Positions 1 to 13,116 of a stretch of DNA of 64,000 nucleotides are shown here, one piece after another (position 1 is the stretch's first letter; every line of letters starts with the position of its first letter). The DNA comes from Druceiella hillmani (taxonomy: Eukaryota > Arthropoda > Insecta > Lepidoptera > Hepialidae). Where the stretch lies: NCBI GenBank assembly GCA_039881145.1, contig JAYKKI010000015.1:29302001-29366000 (forward strand). The letters are read 5' to 3'. The position numbers and the translations under genes were made by a program. The notes under the pieces were generated by a model that saw only the letters and a program-made list of their open reading frames with translations, had not been told where the DNA came from and made no database searches.

Positions 1-3000
1 AGGTAACAAATTACTGTCACCTTAACACCACTCCATTAAAGTTCCATATAGATTTAAGTTTTTTCATTCTAACTTTCTAAAGCAGGAATTACTTTTTACT
101 TAAATTTTAATTACCCTATCTTAGATTTTAATTTTTATGGCTGTTGGGTATTCCTGTTATCTTTAACTGTAGTATTATCTATGTATAAACCTTACTCTAT
201 AGTTTTGCTTTCAAAGTTATATTCCTTAGTAATTTCATAATCGTGAAAATGACTATTTTCAAAAAGTTTTCTGTAGAAATTAACAAAAAGTGATAATGAA
301 TAGAAAACTGTAATGAAATGATATTTCTAATGATACAGTAAAATTTTTGCACCCAGAAAAAAATTGTGCATTACTTTACTTCTACTTTTGTTTTGCTATG
401 TGATTTTTACTGCCTACAGAAAACGAATCTTTAAATAGTGACTTGAATACACATGATTTGGTGTGAACACTACAATAAACTAACATGTAGAACTTTTTCG
501 TGGCACTCACTTTAGTGTACAAAAATTACCCAATAATGAAGTGTTATTTTTAGTGCATTTCATTATTTATAGAATATGTTTTATTTGTAGAAGAAAATAA
601 TTTGTATTATGAACTAAATAGACAAAGATAGGAGAGCCCCTCTAAATCAAGGTGAATGACTTATAAATGATGAAATGAGAAAATTATTTTCTTTTATGGG
701 CCATATGGTGTTCATTATTCATTATGGTGTTCATTATTTCATTAGTTCAGATGTCTAGTAAATATCTATTATTAACGTAAGAATCTTGATGTGGTGCCTA
801 TTTACAAAAAGGACTATAGTTTTTAACAGAAAACAAATTGTTTAAAGCATAGCATAAAAGGTAGATAATGCTAGAAATGTATGTTTACCTGCTATGCTCG
901 TGAATTTACACTTTTTTTAATTTCTCATTTGTCATAGAAAACAATAAGCAACAGTAATATCTTAGTCATTTTGGAAATAAATTGAGGTTTATATTCGTCT
1001 CTCGTCGTTTTCTTCATTTTTGATGACTTTCCTGTGTGACATTTACCTATCTTCATCTTACATCCTATTTTCATCTTACGATAAGTGCCGTTATAAAAAA
1101 ATAAGAATAATTGGTTTTACTTTAAGTAAAACTGAATGAAAATAGCATAAATAGAAATGAAAGTAGCAATAAAACATGGTTTAAATGGTTTACAAAGTTT
1201 AATTTTTAACAATATTCTTAAACACTCTAGAATCAAGTCTATTTATAAAGCAAATCGTTTGAAATGTGATTTAAAAAATACAGCAATGATGTTTAACAAT
1301 TTCTTACCAAAGTTATAAAGTGTTGCCATCTGTATATTTCGAATTTACTGGAAATAATAATTGTATATATTCTCTTTCATACTGTTCGGCTCAAAATGTC
1401 TTTTCATATAACGTTATTTGTTTAGATGTAATTATAAAGATTTTTAAAAATTTCAAGTGCATATGTATTCTTACAGTATTCCCTATTTATAATAATAATG
1501 GATGGGGATTTAAATTTTTCCGTGTAAATGATTGGAAACAAATTTATAGATTAACCACATTCCATTTTCCAGCAAGTTTGTCATGTCATTATATAAAATA
1601 CATGATTATTATAATACTACTTATTAACATAATACACCCTATCATATGTATATTATAAACATTAAAACAAACAAGAACTTTATTTCTTTTCTAAATGCCT
1701 CTTGTATCTGTCAAAATGCTATAACAAGCAATTTTTTGATATTACCTATATTTTAAGTATAAGTTACAAAACTGAATATTTTTACTTTGATATGTCTCCA
1801 CTGACAATCATGCTTCTATATTATAGTAGTAAATATTATGAGTTTTATTTTTGTACCAAAGGTTCATAGGGATTAGGAGGAGTTTGTACTTGATTTTAAG
1901 AATGATATGACATTTTCAGAGTTGATTGTTCTCATTATTCTGAATGTAAAATGTTTAGTGAATTTGATTAACTCAAACGCCTATAAAGTTCAAAATTTTT
2001 AAAATAACCCCTTTTTGTTATGAAATCACTTCAATACATTTACTACTTCAAATCCTACTACTCCCAAAAAATAGAAGGTGAAAAGCTATAAATCAAAGAT
2101 TTTCATAATTAAATATAACTAATAAATTCATCTGACGATCTGCAACTGTTGACATGATGAACATTTCATAAATTTTATTATAGGTATGATTTGTCTTATT
2201 ATTCTGAATACGAAAAAATTTATTTATTAAAAAAATTTTTTCCAAAATATTTCATTTTTTCTTTCGTTTTATTAATCAGAATAGTATGCCGAATTACCCT
2301 GAAAAAGTGAGGTAAGGAATAATACATATATAATTATTGAAGTGATTTTATATACCTGTATATAAAACCAATTCAAATAAAATATGGCGCTTTAAGGACT
2401 ATCATTCCAATGTATACAAATGAAAAAGTGTCATTGGCAAAAATGGACACTAAAACATTATGTATAATTTGAAAGTATATTATGGTTGGTTTTATTTGTT
2501 CTTGTTCATAATTAATGCAAGCTCTTTTTAAAAAGAGCTTAACAAGAAATGTATGTGAAGCATTTAGATGCATATTGTTCTTGCATTTTTACGGCAGATT
2601 ATCTCTGCTGTGCTTCAATGATCTGACTATATGACTGCTTCAGTTCTATAGCACTGTATAATAAATATCAGGTCTTTTTGTGCCATGAATAATAATGGTC
2701 TAAGATCTGAAACATTGTCTTATATAAAGAGCTTTTGGTATAAATAACCGTAATATGTAATATTTAAAATCTTCTCTGAGTGGGTTAATTATATTTAAAG
2801 ACATTTCTATGTCAATTGGCAGTACGGATCAGATTTCATCTCGACAGTTTGTGAATGAAGTTCATCTTATTTAGAAAAACTTTTAACCCATTTACCACAA
2901 ACACTTACAAAGTAAGACTTTTCAGATCATCTATTACAAAAATTATAACAAATGAATAAGGGTTTGCTTTATAATAAATCAACAAACATTGTTGGCCTTT

Positions 3001-4044
3001 ATCATATTGAATCAAAAAGTCTGTAGATTTCCTGTTTTTATAAATACAAGGTTTCTGCAAAGATAATGTGAAAGATCTTTAATTTGTAATAAAAATAAAA
3101 TGTATTATTTCAAATTGTGATCTAAATTTAGGTTTTATACAGTTACATCAGTCTGCCCAATTCCTTCTAATTATAAGGCAAAGATATTAGTACTAGATAG
3201 GCCCAGCCCCTACATTAAGTGCACAAAAAATGTTCATGATAGATTGAGTGTACCCACATATAATAGTAGCATGAGTGTACCCACACATAATAGTAGCAGG
3301 TGCTTATGCCAACCATCGCAAGCAATCTCGTGTTGGTGAAAAAATTTTTTGAGCAAACATAGTTCGAAGAAGCCAATATGATTACATTCTGATTCTAGAT
3401 GTGCCAAAACACCAGTTGTAACATAAATTATAAAATTCCAAGATCGAAGGTTATAAAATTCCATGCGTTCAACATATAAATAAATTGTAACTAGAAATAA
3501 ACATGTATTTTTAATTTTTATAAAATAACATTGGCACTAAGAGATAGAAACAATACATGTCCAAGGTATTGAGAGATAAAAAACTTACAGAGCGTAGATA
3601 TAGTCTCCTAGTTTTTCTACATAATACGATATATCCCACTATTAGAACTATATAATAAGACATATATCAAATGTGGGAAAGATAGAAAATTAATATCTAT
3701 ACACATGTTTTAATGTTAGTGATGACACACAAATAGACACTGTGTTTTGACATATTTTGTATGCTTGGGCCTTATCTTTTTTATTTAAATCAATGCTATA
3801 AGTTGATAATGAAAAGTATTTCGAGTTAAAAAAATTTTAAAACAATCTGACATTTACAAATGTGGAAAATTATTTTATTCAACCCAAACAAAAGACATTA
3901 TGACATAATAATTATATTTTTACCAACTATTAGGCAGATATAAAATAAGGATAGAGATCACGATAACATTTTAAGAAATCATTATTTACTCTCTGTTATA
4001 CGATAATTTCAAAATACAATGCACCAAAGTTTAAATATTGTGTG
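1..4044. other. AT-rich region downstream of the SOCS gene; no gene seen
   Basis: This stretch is AT-rich and broken by stops in all frames. The longest frames (for example 1320-1658 plus) have low-complexity Ile/Leu/Tyr-rich translations without a recognisable domain or splice context. It includes the probable 3' UTR of the minus-strand SOCS-like gene: on that strand a candidate AATAAA polyadenylation signal lies at 3879-3874, about 170 bases past the stop codon. A 27-bp direct duplication (GAGTGTACCCAC...) sits at 3246-3298. Nothing else is supportable. Confidence 0.6.
3246..3298. repeat. two-copy 27-bp direct repeat
   Basis: Two adjacent copies of a 27-bp unit starting GAGTGTACCCACA and ending near TAATAGTAGCA, with one or two differences. 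It is a small local duplication with no evident function. Confidence 0.7.
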
Positions 4045-4189
4045 TTATTGGGGAATAATGTAATCTGAACCTGTGCTGATGAACCTTACAAGGTTATGGG
4101 GCAAAGGTAAGTGTGAAAATTTTTCAGCTGGAACACTTTGTCTTATTACAAAGCGACAGAGTAGCTGTAGAGAATCCAATTTGGCAAAT
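4045..4189 (-). CDS. SOCS-like gene, coding exon 3 (SOCS box)
   Basis: The acceptor is TATTTCAG|ATTTGCC. The frame gives FAKLDSLQLLCRFVIRQ then FSHLPLPHNLVRFI and stops at TAA (4047-4045). BC box and Cul5 box are both intact, so the encoded protein should be able to bind elongin C and Cullin-5. The exon is too short and too spliced to stand out as a long frame, but the match to the SOCS-box pattern and the phase match to exon 2 make it secure. Confidence 0.92.
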
Positions 4190-6123
4190 CTGAAATACAA
4201 AGAGTTATTTTTATAATTGTGAAAATGTCATTTCATGCCATGATTGTTATTTAGTTTTCATATACTTATTCAAATATTTTTAAATTTCACCGAAGCCTGA
4301 GCTTTGCAAATAAATTAACTTGAAGATAAATCAACAGTTTTAGATATTGTCATGAGAATAAACATGAAATTGTCGGTAGTGTTGATATTTTTTTAAATTC
4401 AAAGAAATAAAAATTACATCCATATAAAGAATCTTCAAAAATTTTTTTTCTTTTGGATATTATGAAAATAACACAATTTTAGGCATGGCAGCTTTTTCTT
4501 ATTAGTTTTTTTAGCAACATTAATAAATTCTCAATAGGATAGAGACATTTAGCATAACAATTCTGTTCAGAAAACAAAAATAACTTATTATTTTAAAGAC
4601 CAAATGATTCATTGACTTTATTGATTACCAACTATTGCCCATGGCTTTCTTTGCCTCTATGTTGCATTTTGGATATTAGTGTTCATATTACAATGTTCAA
4701 ATTTTAGTTCTCGAGGCATTGTGTTTGAGTAAAATGTACTACTTTTAAAAATTTAAGATTTTAATTTTCATCAAGATTTTCTAGTAAAAAAAATATTAAA
4801 TTTTGCATTGACATCTAAACAAATAATTTTTACAGTGAAACTAAACAAACTAGTAGCATGACAGAGATAGACATGAAAAACTTACCTATTTAGAGGTCTC
4901 GCTAACCTGACAGGTACTTCAAAAAATCCAGAAACCACAGCCACTTTAGCACAGTGATCTGATATGCTGCTTGGCGTCACAAATGTTTCATTGTTAAGGG
5001 AGAATAAGCCATCAGCATGACGCAATCGGGCATGCAAAGTGCGACCAACACATCGAAAAGACACACACAATAAATAACGTGAGTGGTATGAATCACGGAC
5101 CAGATAAACATTGTCATGTTGTCCAGCTAGCAATTCTTCTGCTTCACGGGCTGTTACACCACCCCAATACCAACCATGTCTGCAAATACAAAAATACTGT
5201 TTATCAAAATATTACAGTTGGAAATGAAGTTTATTAGTATAAAACTGACATTGAAATTAAATGATGCTATGTGTGTATTTATGTATGTGTATGTATGTAT
5301 ATCTATCTATCTTTATATATATATATATAATATATGTATATATATACACACAAATGTGTGTGTATACATTGAAATTTACTCCCTTTGTATCATATGTACT
5401 CTAGTCTGGAAACAAAAATTGGAGATAGCCATGACAATAAACCAATCTTTCAACAAATTTTTCTAAACTTTTAATATCAAACAGTGTGGTAAGATGTACA
5501 AACCATTGAAGTATTGAATGGAAAAATTATTAAATCGTTTTTGATATCAGAGAAATTTAAAATACATTAATATCTATCTGTACTATTAGGTTTCAGATTG
5601 AACATTTTAACTTAGTACGTTATACGTTAAATTACATTTGTACTTGCTTTGACAATTGGCAGTATAATGCGCACGTCTCCATCGAAGAATGTTGATGATG
5701 ACCACGAAGCACGGAATGCCCATCAGCGTGTTGGCACTTTGAAGATTTTCTGAAAAGTTCTGCAACGCGAGTATTTTTATTCTCTATCTGTGGTAATCGT
5801 AAATCTCGGTTCAGTTCGGTCGTGGAACTACTCGACAACTTATCAGACTTGTGAATAAAAGAATCATTCGTAACTTTCCGACCAAAGTATCTCTGCAAGG
5901 AGCGTACACTGCTGTAAATTAACTTAGTTCTCCAAAATTTAAGAAATTGGTTTTTTGTATTGGAGCTCTTTATGGATTCTTGAAATACATCGCAGCTCGA
6001 ATTTTCCGAGTCGATCTGCTTGTCGAAAGTCTTTTGATAATGTTTACATTCTGAAGGTTTCATCCAACGTCGAAACGATACGGATTTTCTACGATTACAA
6101 CGATTACATCTTTCGGGAGTCAT
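4045..6123 (-). CDS. SOCS6/7-like suppressor of cytokine signalling (complete, three coding exons)
   Basis: Joined coding segments on the minus strand are 6123-5636, 5179-4886 and 4189-4045: 927 bases, 308 residues plus TAA. Seen directly: residues 1-163 form a basic, Ser-rich N-terminal region; an SH2 domain starts at H164 (HGWYWGG) with YLVRDS at 188-193, whose Arg191 is the expected phosphotyrosine-binding residue; a SOCS box follows with an elongin BC-box SLQLLCRFVI (267-276) and a Cullin-5-box LPLP (288-291). Known of the family: SOCS proteins bind phosphotyrosine targets through SH2 and recruit elongin B/C-Cul5 ubiquitin ligase, damping receptor and JAK/STAT or receptor tyrosine kinase signalling in the cytoplasm. 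The VPVRLARPLNR stretch linking SH2 to box resembles vertebrate SOCS6/SOCS7, so the Socs16D/Socs44A group of flies is the nearest guess. It is much shorter at the N-terminus than vertebrate SOCS6/7. The start is the first ATG after an in-frame upstream TGA. All splice phases agree. Confidence 0.9.
4190..4885 (-). other. intron 2 of the SOCS-like gene
   Basis: A 696-base AT-rich intron, GT...AG on the minus strand. Nothing else is recognised in it. Confidence 0.8.
4886..5179 (-). CDS. SOCS-like gene, coding exon 2 (SH2 domain)
   Basis: The exon is bounded by acceptor TTTGCAG|ACATGG and donor AATAG|GTAAGT, both near-consensus. It encodes residues 163-261: HGWYWGG, the EAEELL helix, YLVRDS with the binding arginine, RYLLCVSFR, the LHARLRHADGLFSL strands, and the SH2-to-SOCS-box linker. 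It enters in phase 2 and leaves in phase 2 (AG|A gives Arg261). Confidence 0.92.
5180..5635 (-). other. intron 1 of the SOCS-like gene, with TA/TG microsatellite
   Basis: A 456-base AT-rich intron. On the plus strand it holds a compound (TATG/TATC/TA)n tract at about 5281-5365. The reading frame on the plus strand through this tract is low-complexity and not a gene. Confidence 0.75.
5636..6123 (-). CDS. SOCS-like gene, coding exon 1 (N-terminal region)
   Basis: This encodes residues 1-162 and two bases of codon 163. It starts MTPERCNRCNRR and is Lys/Arg/Ser-rich with no recognised domain, as is usual for SOCS N-termini. The splice donor is AT|GTAATT at 5635-5634. A competing donor eight bases upstream (CAA|GTACAA) would put the next exon out of frame, so the downstream one was chosen. 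An in-frame TGA lies shortly upstream of the ATG, so any additional coding exon would need an acceptor within the few intervening codons. Confidence 0.8.
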
Positions 6124-7502
6124 TATGTACAAATTGTTGTTTTCATCTCATAACAAACAATAAACACTAAATATTACAGAAGCAAACTTCTTTAAAGTTT
6201 ACAATTTGACGAATATGACAACAAAAAAAGTAACAAATTCGTTTCTATTACTTAAATAAATTACATGAGAGATAAGTATAACGCTTATAGTATTCTATTT
6301 TAGAAAAACAATTTATAGTTATACAAACTCAAAAAAAATTATCGCGTGTTTTCGTCGTAATTTAAGTAAATTACATTTATTAATAAACGTAATAACTAAT
6401 AAAAAGCTACAAAGTAATATGACTATGTTTTTAAATAGTTATTTTGAGGCCCAAAATAAAAAGACACATTAAAGCCTTAATTTTTGTTAAATTTATATTT
6501 AATTATGTTTAGAAACTGACATCTTCTGTAACTATTAAAGTTTATTATCAATTACTATTAAAGTTTATTTATCAAATATAAATTAAATAATGAAACCTTG
6601 GCATTGGCCATCTTAACGGATCCTGTGGAGAATATAAACTTTGTTTTGTTTACAGTTTCTTTCTACTATTTCAATAATGAGGAAGCGTGATGAACAGCCT
6701 TTTTTATACGATAAAGCGGAGTCATATTAATTTATTATTTTACGTAAAAATACGTGCATAATATTTGAACACGTATAGTTATATAATCTCAATAGTGAAA
6801 GACAAAGAGATGATTGTTTTTTTATCAAATTAGCCATATTATCCTAAATTACCTTATTAATGACGTTAATTATGGCATAACAGGAGTCTTAAAATTGCAC
6901 TAAATTTAATTTTAATGCATTAAATATTTCAATTTGTCATGATAATAAGATTTTATCAATTTAATAATTGAAATCATATTGTTATTATGAGGAATGATCG
7001 GCACTTATTCTGTATCGATTTACGAATTCATTTAGGGACGACATTTATTTTCTTTTTCCCAAAATGTTATGGATTTCAAATTTGTAAAATAGTCTTGTCC
7101 TGTCTATGAAATTATTTACTTTGAAATGAAATGAAAAAAACTTTCAAATGGACAAAAATGAAATCTGTGAATGTCATTCAATACGATAAAATTGATTTTT
7201 TTCTCTTAAAATTTTAATAAAACTATTTGAAATAAAGTTTATGTAGTTACAATGAAGTAATTATTTATTGCATTAATTATTTTCATTAATCAGTGTTTTA
7301 GAGCATTTAAACGATCAAGAGAGTATCGATGAATCGATTGTTGATAGGCATCCTTCTTGCTTGCTATCGATTAAAACTTCTTTACTCGTTCCCATGTATT
7401 ACAAAAGTCTAATGTTGTTTTTGCTCTCCTAAAATTGTGGTAAAAATGGGTTTCTAGTTAAGTAAAGTTGCACACGAAGTGTGCCAGTAAAAGTTCATCA
7501 AA
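6124..7502. promoter_or_regulatory. inter-gene region, possible bidirectional promoter
   Basis: About 1.4 kb between the SOCS start codon (minus) and the plus-strand mini exon at 7503. It is AT-rich and has no coding signal. Near the plus-strand gene it holds several ATCGAT motifs: 7013-7018, 7325-7330, 7333-7338 and 7366-7371. These resemble the DRE/BEAF core TATCGATA of insect housekeeping promoters. Both 5' UTRs presumably lie here, but I cannot fix either start site. A three-codon upstream frame (ATG GGT TTC TAG) lies at 7446-7457. Confidence 0.45.
7324..7373. promoter_or_regulatory. cluster of three DRE-like ATCGAT motifs
   Basis: TATCGAT (7324-7330), AATCGATT (7332-7339) and CTATCGATTA (7364-7373) fall within 50 bases, 130-180 bases upstream of the ATGCG mini exon. 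In insects TATCGATA elements bind DREF/BEAF-32 and mark promoters, including divergent ones. The motif match is seen; the binding is inferred. Confidence 0.4.
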
Positions 7503-7507
7503 ATGCG
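7503..7507 (+). CDS. mini coding exon (ATGCG) of the large plus-strand gene
   Basis: The sequence ATCAAAATGCG|GTAAGTAT has an insect-type start context and a perfect splice donor at 7508. The coding part is only five bases (Met plus two bases of Arg). Spliced directly to 19274 it gives M-R-N-I-K-Y-L-Q... continuing in frame into the MSLKWDW frame. Spliced to 15137 it gives M-R-A-T-M-A-P-S. The exon cannot be proved without a transcript, but the in-frame join and the promoter-like upstream sequence support it. Confidence 0.5.
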
Positions 7508-9283
7508 GTAAGTATACGTTTTATATTTTAATTGTATCTACTAAATATTTGTTTTAATGCTTACTTTTCGGTAAGCTTGTAAGACTTTCTCTTATACCAC
7601 TTTTACCTTAAGGTCACAACCGTGAAATGGTAAAAGTGCATGGAGTAACATTAGTGTCATAAAGATTGTTATAAATTAGAAATAAGATACGATTTCTTAT
7701 TGCATCAGTTGTGTTACATTGGCATGCTTATGACGTCACGCCATGGATGAATTCTCAAACTACTGATGTTTCCCTTTTAAATCTTAGCGATGTGTTACCG
7801 ACTAGCGACCTTGCACATGTCACATTATTTATTTCAGAGTTTTAGTTTTATACAAATTTAATTAATGGAATTATAACTTCTATTACCTTTTATGGTATAC
7901 AATGCAATTAGAGTGGTCAGTTGCAGGAACTTGTTATACACATTGTCAAATAAGTTAAAAAATATGTTTATTTTATTAATCAGAGAGCAAAGTAGTTTGA
8001 AGTTACGATGACATTTTTCCTTAATTCGCGGTATATCATTAATAAATTTGCTAGATGTGTCAAAGTACTACATAGTTATATTTATTTTATGACTTCGAAA
8101 AAGTGCAATAATGATGAATTAAAAATAATTGATGAATTTGAAGGCACAAATGCACTTTAGGAAAAATGGATTTTTCAATATTTTTGTTTATTTCAAAGAA
8201 AACTTGTACTAAACCTTGTTTGGGGAATTTCAGGCATTGCTCACTGTTCAAATTGTATTTTTGTACTGAACTACTCTTTTCAATTGTTAATTTTTGTTCT
8301 GTATTTATATTCTTTATTTAAAAAAAGAAAAAAAGTTAATTTTTTCATTACCAACATTAAACATTGGAATTAATAACATCCTATTTTTATAATTTAATAA
8401 GGTTGTAGTGTAGATATGTGGGTATTTTGTTTTGCATAAGTCAATGTTTTATTTTAAGAATTTAATGAACCAAATAATAACACTATAAACTTTAATTGTG
8501 AACTTACGTGACAAGGTCTTAACGCTTCTCATCGAGGACATTAAGAATCAGATGATTTTTAATTTAGCGATAGAAATTATTCTAGTTTGTTGATATTAAT
8601 TCCTATTGTCAGAGTTAACCCGTGTGATTAAAACAGTTTCAGTGATCTATGTTTATTATTTTTTTGTTATGACTACATGAGGTGGGTCACACCAAAGAAT
8701 ACCATTGAGAGTTTTTAGTATTGAATTTTGATAATAAAATCCATATAATTCTAACTTTTTGGTACTTGCCATTAATAAGGGCATTGTTTATTATAGGAAG
8801 AAAAAAACTTATGAACTTTTTAGGAAGTTGGAATAACAGTTTTGTCTGCCATATGAAAATTAGTATGTTGTACTACTACAACTGTTGTAACATATTGTAA
8901 AATCATTCTCATTATGAAATCATTCTCAAGCCTTATACATCATTATATTGCTCGTAATTGCTTCCATGTTTCCATCAAGTGTTGACTAATTGATTACCTG
9001 CCTCTATGCAATAGATAGTATTGCGTACAAGTTTAAGTAGGACACTTTCTCCTCTTTTACAATCTTATTTATATATAAGATTTACTGTTGATATATTGTG
9101 AACTCTGAGGAGGGATTTATACCAATTTATTCTTTTACCGCCTTCTATTTGCTTATATTGTAACAACAGTATAATGCATAATTTTTTTGGCAGTATATTA
9201 TCTTGTTTTGGAGCTGTTCTCAAACATTTTCCGCATGTTATGAATGTCTGATACTGCTTAGATAAGGGTTTGTAATCTATTAA

Positions 9284-9304
9284 TATATATATATATATAT
9301 ATAA
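9284..9304. repeat. (TA)n microsatellite
   Basis: A short uninterrupted run of TA dinucleotides in intronic sequence. Confidence 0.85.
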
Positions 9305-12300
9305 ATTATGTCACTCTTGGATTATCTGATAAAGCTCATAATTGAAAAAAAGGTGTTTGTTTTATAGAGAAATTTCATTAATAGTAATGAATGAGAAATA
9401 ATATGACAGTTGAACTGATCGCCATCCTCTTATGGTGATTATGGTATGGAGAAGTAATATTGATGATTTTAAATGATAGTTAAAAAATTTATGTTGCAAT
9501 TTTAAAATTATGGTCTAGTTTATTCGATTAAAACATACTAATGCACACTATAATATTTAATGAATGGAATGAATTAACTTCTGTTGAAAGATCAAAATAT
9601 CAAATTGATTAGAAATTGTAAGAACGGCGTGTTTTATTTACATAGATAATGCATACAAATTGCCTTGAAGAGCATTTTACTTCTTAGTTGAGCAGTGTCC
9701 AATTTGCTCTTTTGTTATAAATAGAATTCAAAAATTTATTGCTAATTAAAAGTACCCGCATATTTCCATTTTTCATCAGACACTTGTAACAAATATTTTC
9801 AACTTTATCAATTTTTTTTGAATTAGCAGTGGTCTCTGGTCATGGAAGAGAATTATTTTTCTTAATTTTTCTTTAATAAAATTATCTGGTTTAAAAGATT
9901 TCACAAAGTTCAGTTACAGATTAATTACTTACTGATTTAGCTTGAGGACGAAGACCTAAATTATATTGAATTCTCTTGAACATACAAATCTTTCGTATTT
10001 TTTGAAAGCAATATTGAACCATACTTATTTAACGTTCATTCCTTACTTTTGGTCTCGTCACTGGTAATAATTTAACTAATTTTCAACAATTTTTACAAAA
10101 CACATACATTGTAAATTTGTTTATTACTGTGATGCAGTGAATATTTGGAAACTTAATGAGAGAACTTTTATGAGAGTTTAAGGCTAGCCACACACTGGCA
10201 ATTATGTTCAAGCAACTTTGATCATGAAAATAGAACAAAATATTACATATGATAATCTGCACATTAGCAAATTTTTACAATTTATTTTTTAAAACAATTC
10301 TCACATATTTGATTGCGGGTGACTGAATTGTTGCCGTTAAAAATAGAATGTGCATGTTTAGACGAGTCTTAGCACATGGATGATTAAAAAGTTGCTCTAT
10401 AACTACCCAGGTGCCCAGTTATCATTCAGTTTTACCTGTATCAATAAGTTTCTAGATACATAGGTTTTTATTGAAGAAATTAAAAAATGTCCAGTGCTGT
10501 ACAATACTTAAATTAAAGAGTATTCAGATAAGAATCTCAAAAAAACTTGTCTGAATTATTTCACTAATTTATTACAAAATGAATTCGAGGATAAGGAGAA
10601 AACCGAGATTAAAAGTTAGGTAAATTTTTAAATACATGTATTTAATACATTTATTTATGTAATTCTTTATTTAGTGTTATTTTATCAAATTTTGTTTCCT
10701 GAGAAGTAATTCAACTTTATTACTTCACAAAACAAAAACTTAATTTTTAAAATTTTGCAGTATTGCCAAGAAACACAACCTTGAGGCGAACTGATGTAAT
10801 TAGCAATATCTTTTGGTTGCTTTTTACTCCAAGAAATATGTTCCAAAGTCCAAAGGAGTGTTTTCCGAAGGACATTTGTAAAGCTCGTTTCTTAATATAA
10901 TTGTATAGAATATATCACACTTTTATAATGACATCACTAAATTCAAGATTTTTATCTAACATCCTTTTGCAGTATTTACCACTCGTTAGATAAAATTCGA
11001 AATGTACAATCTATAATTTTGTATGATATTGATAATCTGTAATTAATGCATCACTTAAATGCTAAATTTTGGTTGAGAAGCTAAAAGAGAAGAATGTCGT
11101 TGGTTGGATATGTTATTACTAATACTATGAACCAATTTTTATTTAAAAAAGAATACTTCAAAGCTGCAGCTCACTCAAAAAAATATATTCTCATGGTCAA
11201 CTTGAAATCATGGACTTTATCCATCGGAAAAATAAAAAATCGAGTATTTTTTTAAAGTGGGGATGTGTTTCTATAGTTAAGGATAGTTATTTTATTTTGT
11301 TTATTTATGGCAAAATGACAACTTCTTAAAAATACAAGTACATTTAAAAAAAAATGGCTTTGTTTAACGATTGAACGAATTTATAGCCGCAGGGATTACG
11401 AAAATTTGTGTGAAAACATTTTTCTATTGGGTAATTAGTATTCGGATTATTGTGATCACATAACTCACACAACTGAAATAAATTTCACACAACTGAAATT
11501 TCATATATGTCACCTTACAATTTATTGTACTTACATTATTTATGTCGGGTCCACAAGAAGGTTTTGTCTCATAATCTTCATTGGCCTCAGTGAAGGTCCT
11601 AATATTTTTGTATACATGCCACTCCTTTGTGGTGAACTGCTTGTATGGGCATCATCACGATATATGTACATTTGATCCAATACTCATGTGAATTAGGATC
11701 ATTTTTGATTAGTAATTATTGTCAATACTCCATACACAGGAATTCCTAGGACTACCTTTATAGAAGATTATTGTGGAGAAATAGAGCATTATTTCAACAA
11801 TTACAGGCACGGCCAGAAGTTGATTTAGGTGCTAGTACTATGCTACAGAATAGTAGCATTCTTTATGTTTTGGATAAAGGCATCTGCATACCTCTCCAAA
11901 AATTCAGATTTCCATGGGTCCTCCTACATATACATAAATAAAGGGATAATAACATCAATAATATCTTTAGCTATTGATGATATATTGGCGAATGGTTCCA
12001 GATTGCTTGTAGTCAAAGCACACTGAAATCTGGACTCTGCCTTAGAGGCACAAATATTGCTGAGGTCAAAATCAAAGCTTTGTGGTACAATGCCAACAAT
12101 AGCATCATACATGTTGCAGATAGTATAATTTTAAATAAATATGCATTTCTATCTACTAAATACAAATTACAAGTTATAAATACAACTACAACTTGAGAAA
12201 TAATGGAGCCTGTGATTCCCCGTACACACTTGATTGGAGCACCCCACCTATGTGCCCTATCCCGGATACTCTACCTGTTTAAAATGCAACAACTTTCTCA

Positions 12301-13116
12301 TTTCAAAAAATTTATGTGTACTGTTTTATAAACATGTTCTGGGTAGTGTGTACTTTACTTTATGCAAAGGAAAAAAAATTAGTTTTGTCAACCTATTAAA
12401 GTGACTACCCTCATAACTAGAGTTAAACATGTGCGGTATCTTCTACATAACCTCGATGCTTGCTTCATGTTGATAAAATGATGTATAACTCTTAAAAGTA
12501 TTGATTTCGTTGTAATGAAATTTTATACGTAGATAGATAAAAAATGTAGTTGCAACATAGTCGAAGCATTTGTATATTACTTACATAGTAATGAATGTAA
12601 AAAATAATGAGTGAGAGGAAAACATTCCCCATTTCCGTAAGAAAAAAGGGTTATGAAGAAAAAGGTCTAAAGAAAGTGCAATTTTGTTATTACCGTAGAA
12701 GAGTGCATAAAAGTATTATTATAAATTAAAATAAATAATTAAAATAATAATTAAACTTAAGTGTAAATAGAAAAATCACTTATCCTAATTAAAATTTCTT
12801 TAATCTATGTTATGGAAAATTTAACGGCAAAATAAACTGTACGTCATTTGCTAGGGGGTAGAGACTAAGTGTAAAAATTGCAGGAGACTGTTAAGAATAT
12901 GTAAACACACATACATAATACATGAGTTTAATTTATACATATAAATAGTATATGCTTATATAAAAGCGAAAACTATAATGGTTTCAAAAGGAATAAATTG
13001 ACATAAAACATAAAATTAAAGTGTGTATGTTTAACTTTGTAACATATGAGGTTGAGTTTTCGCTCAGAAATAATGCAAGATCGTATTACGGTCAGCTAAT
13101 ACATACCAACCTCATA

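Noticed and set aside
1320..1658. 112-codon plus-strand frame
   Set aside because: It starts with a non-ATG codon, is Ile/Tyr/Asn-rich with many simple AT codons, and has no domain or splice context. Expected by chance in AT-rich DNA.
5955..6170. Plus-strand frame over SOCS exon 1
   Set aside because: It is antisense to a supported coding exon and has no independent support.
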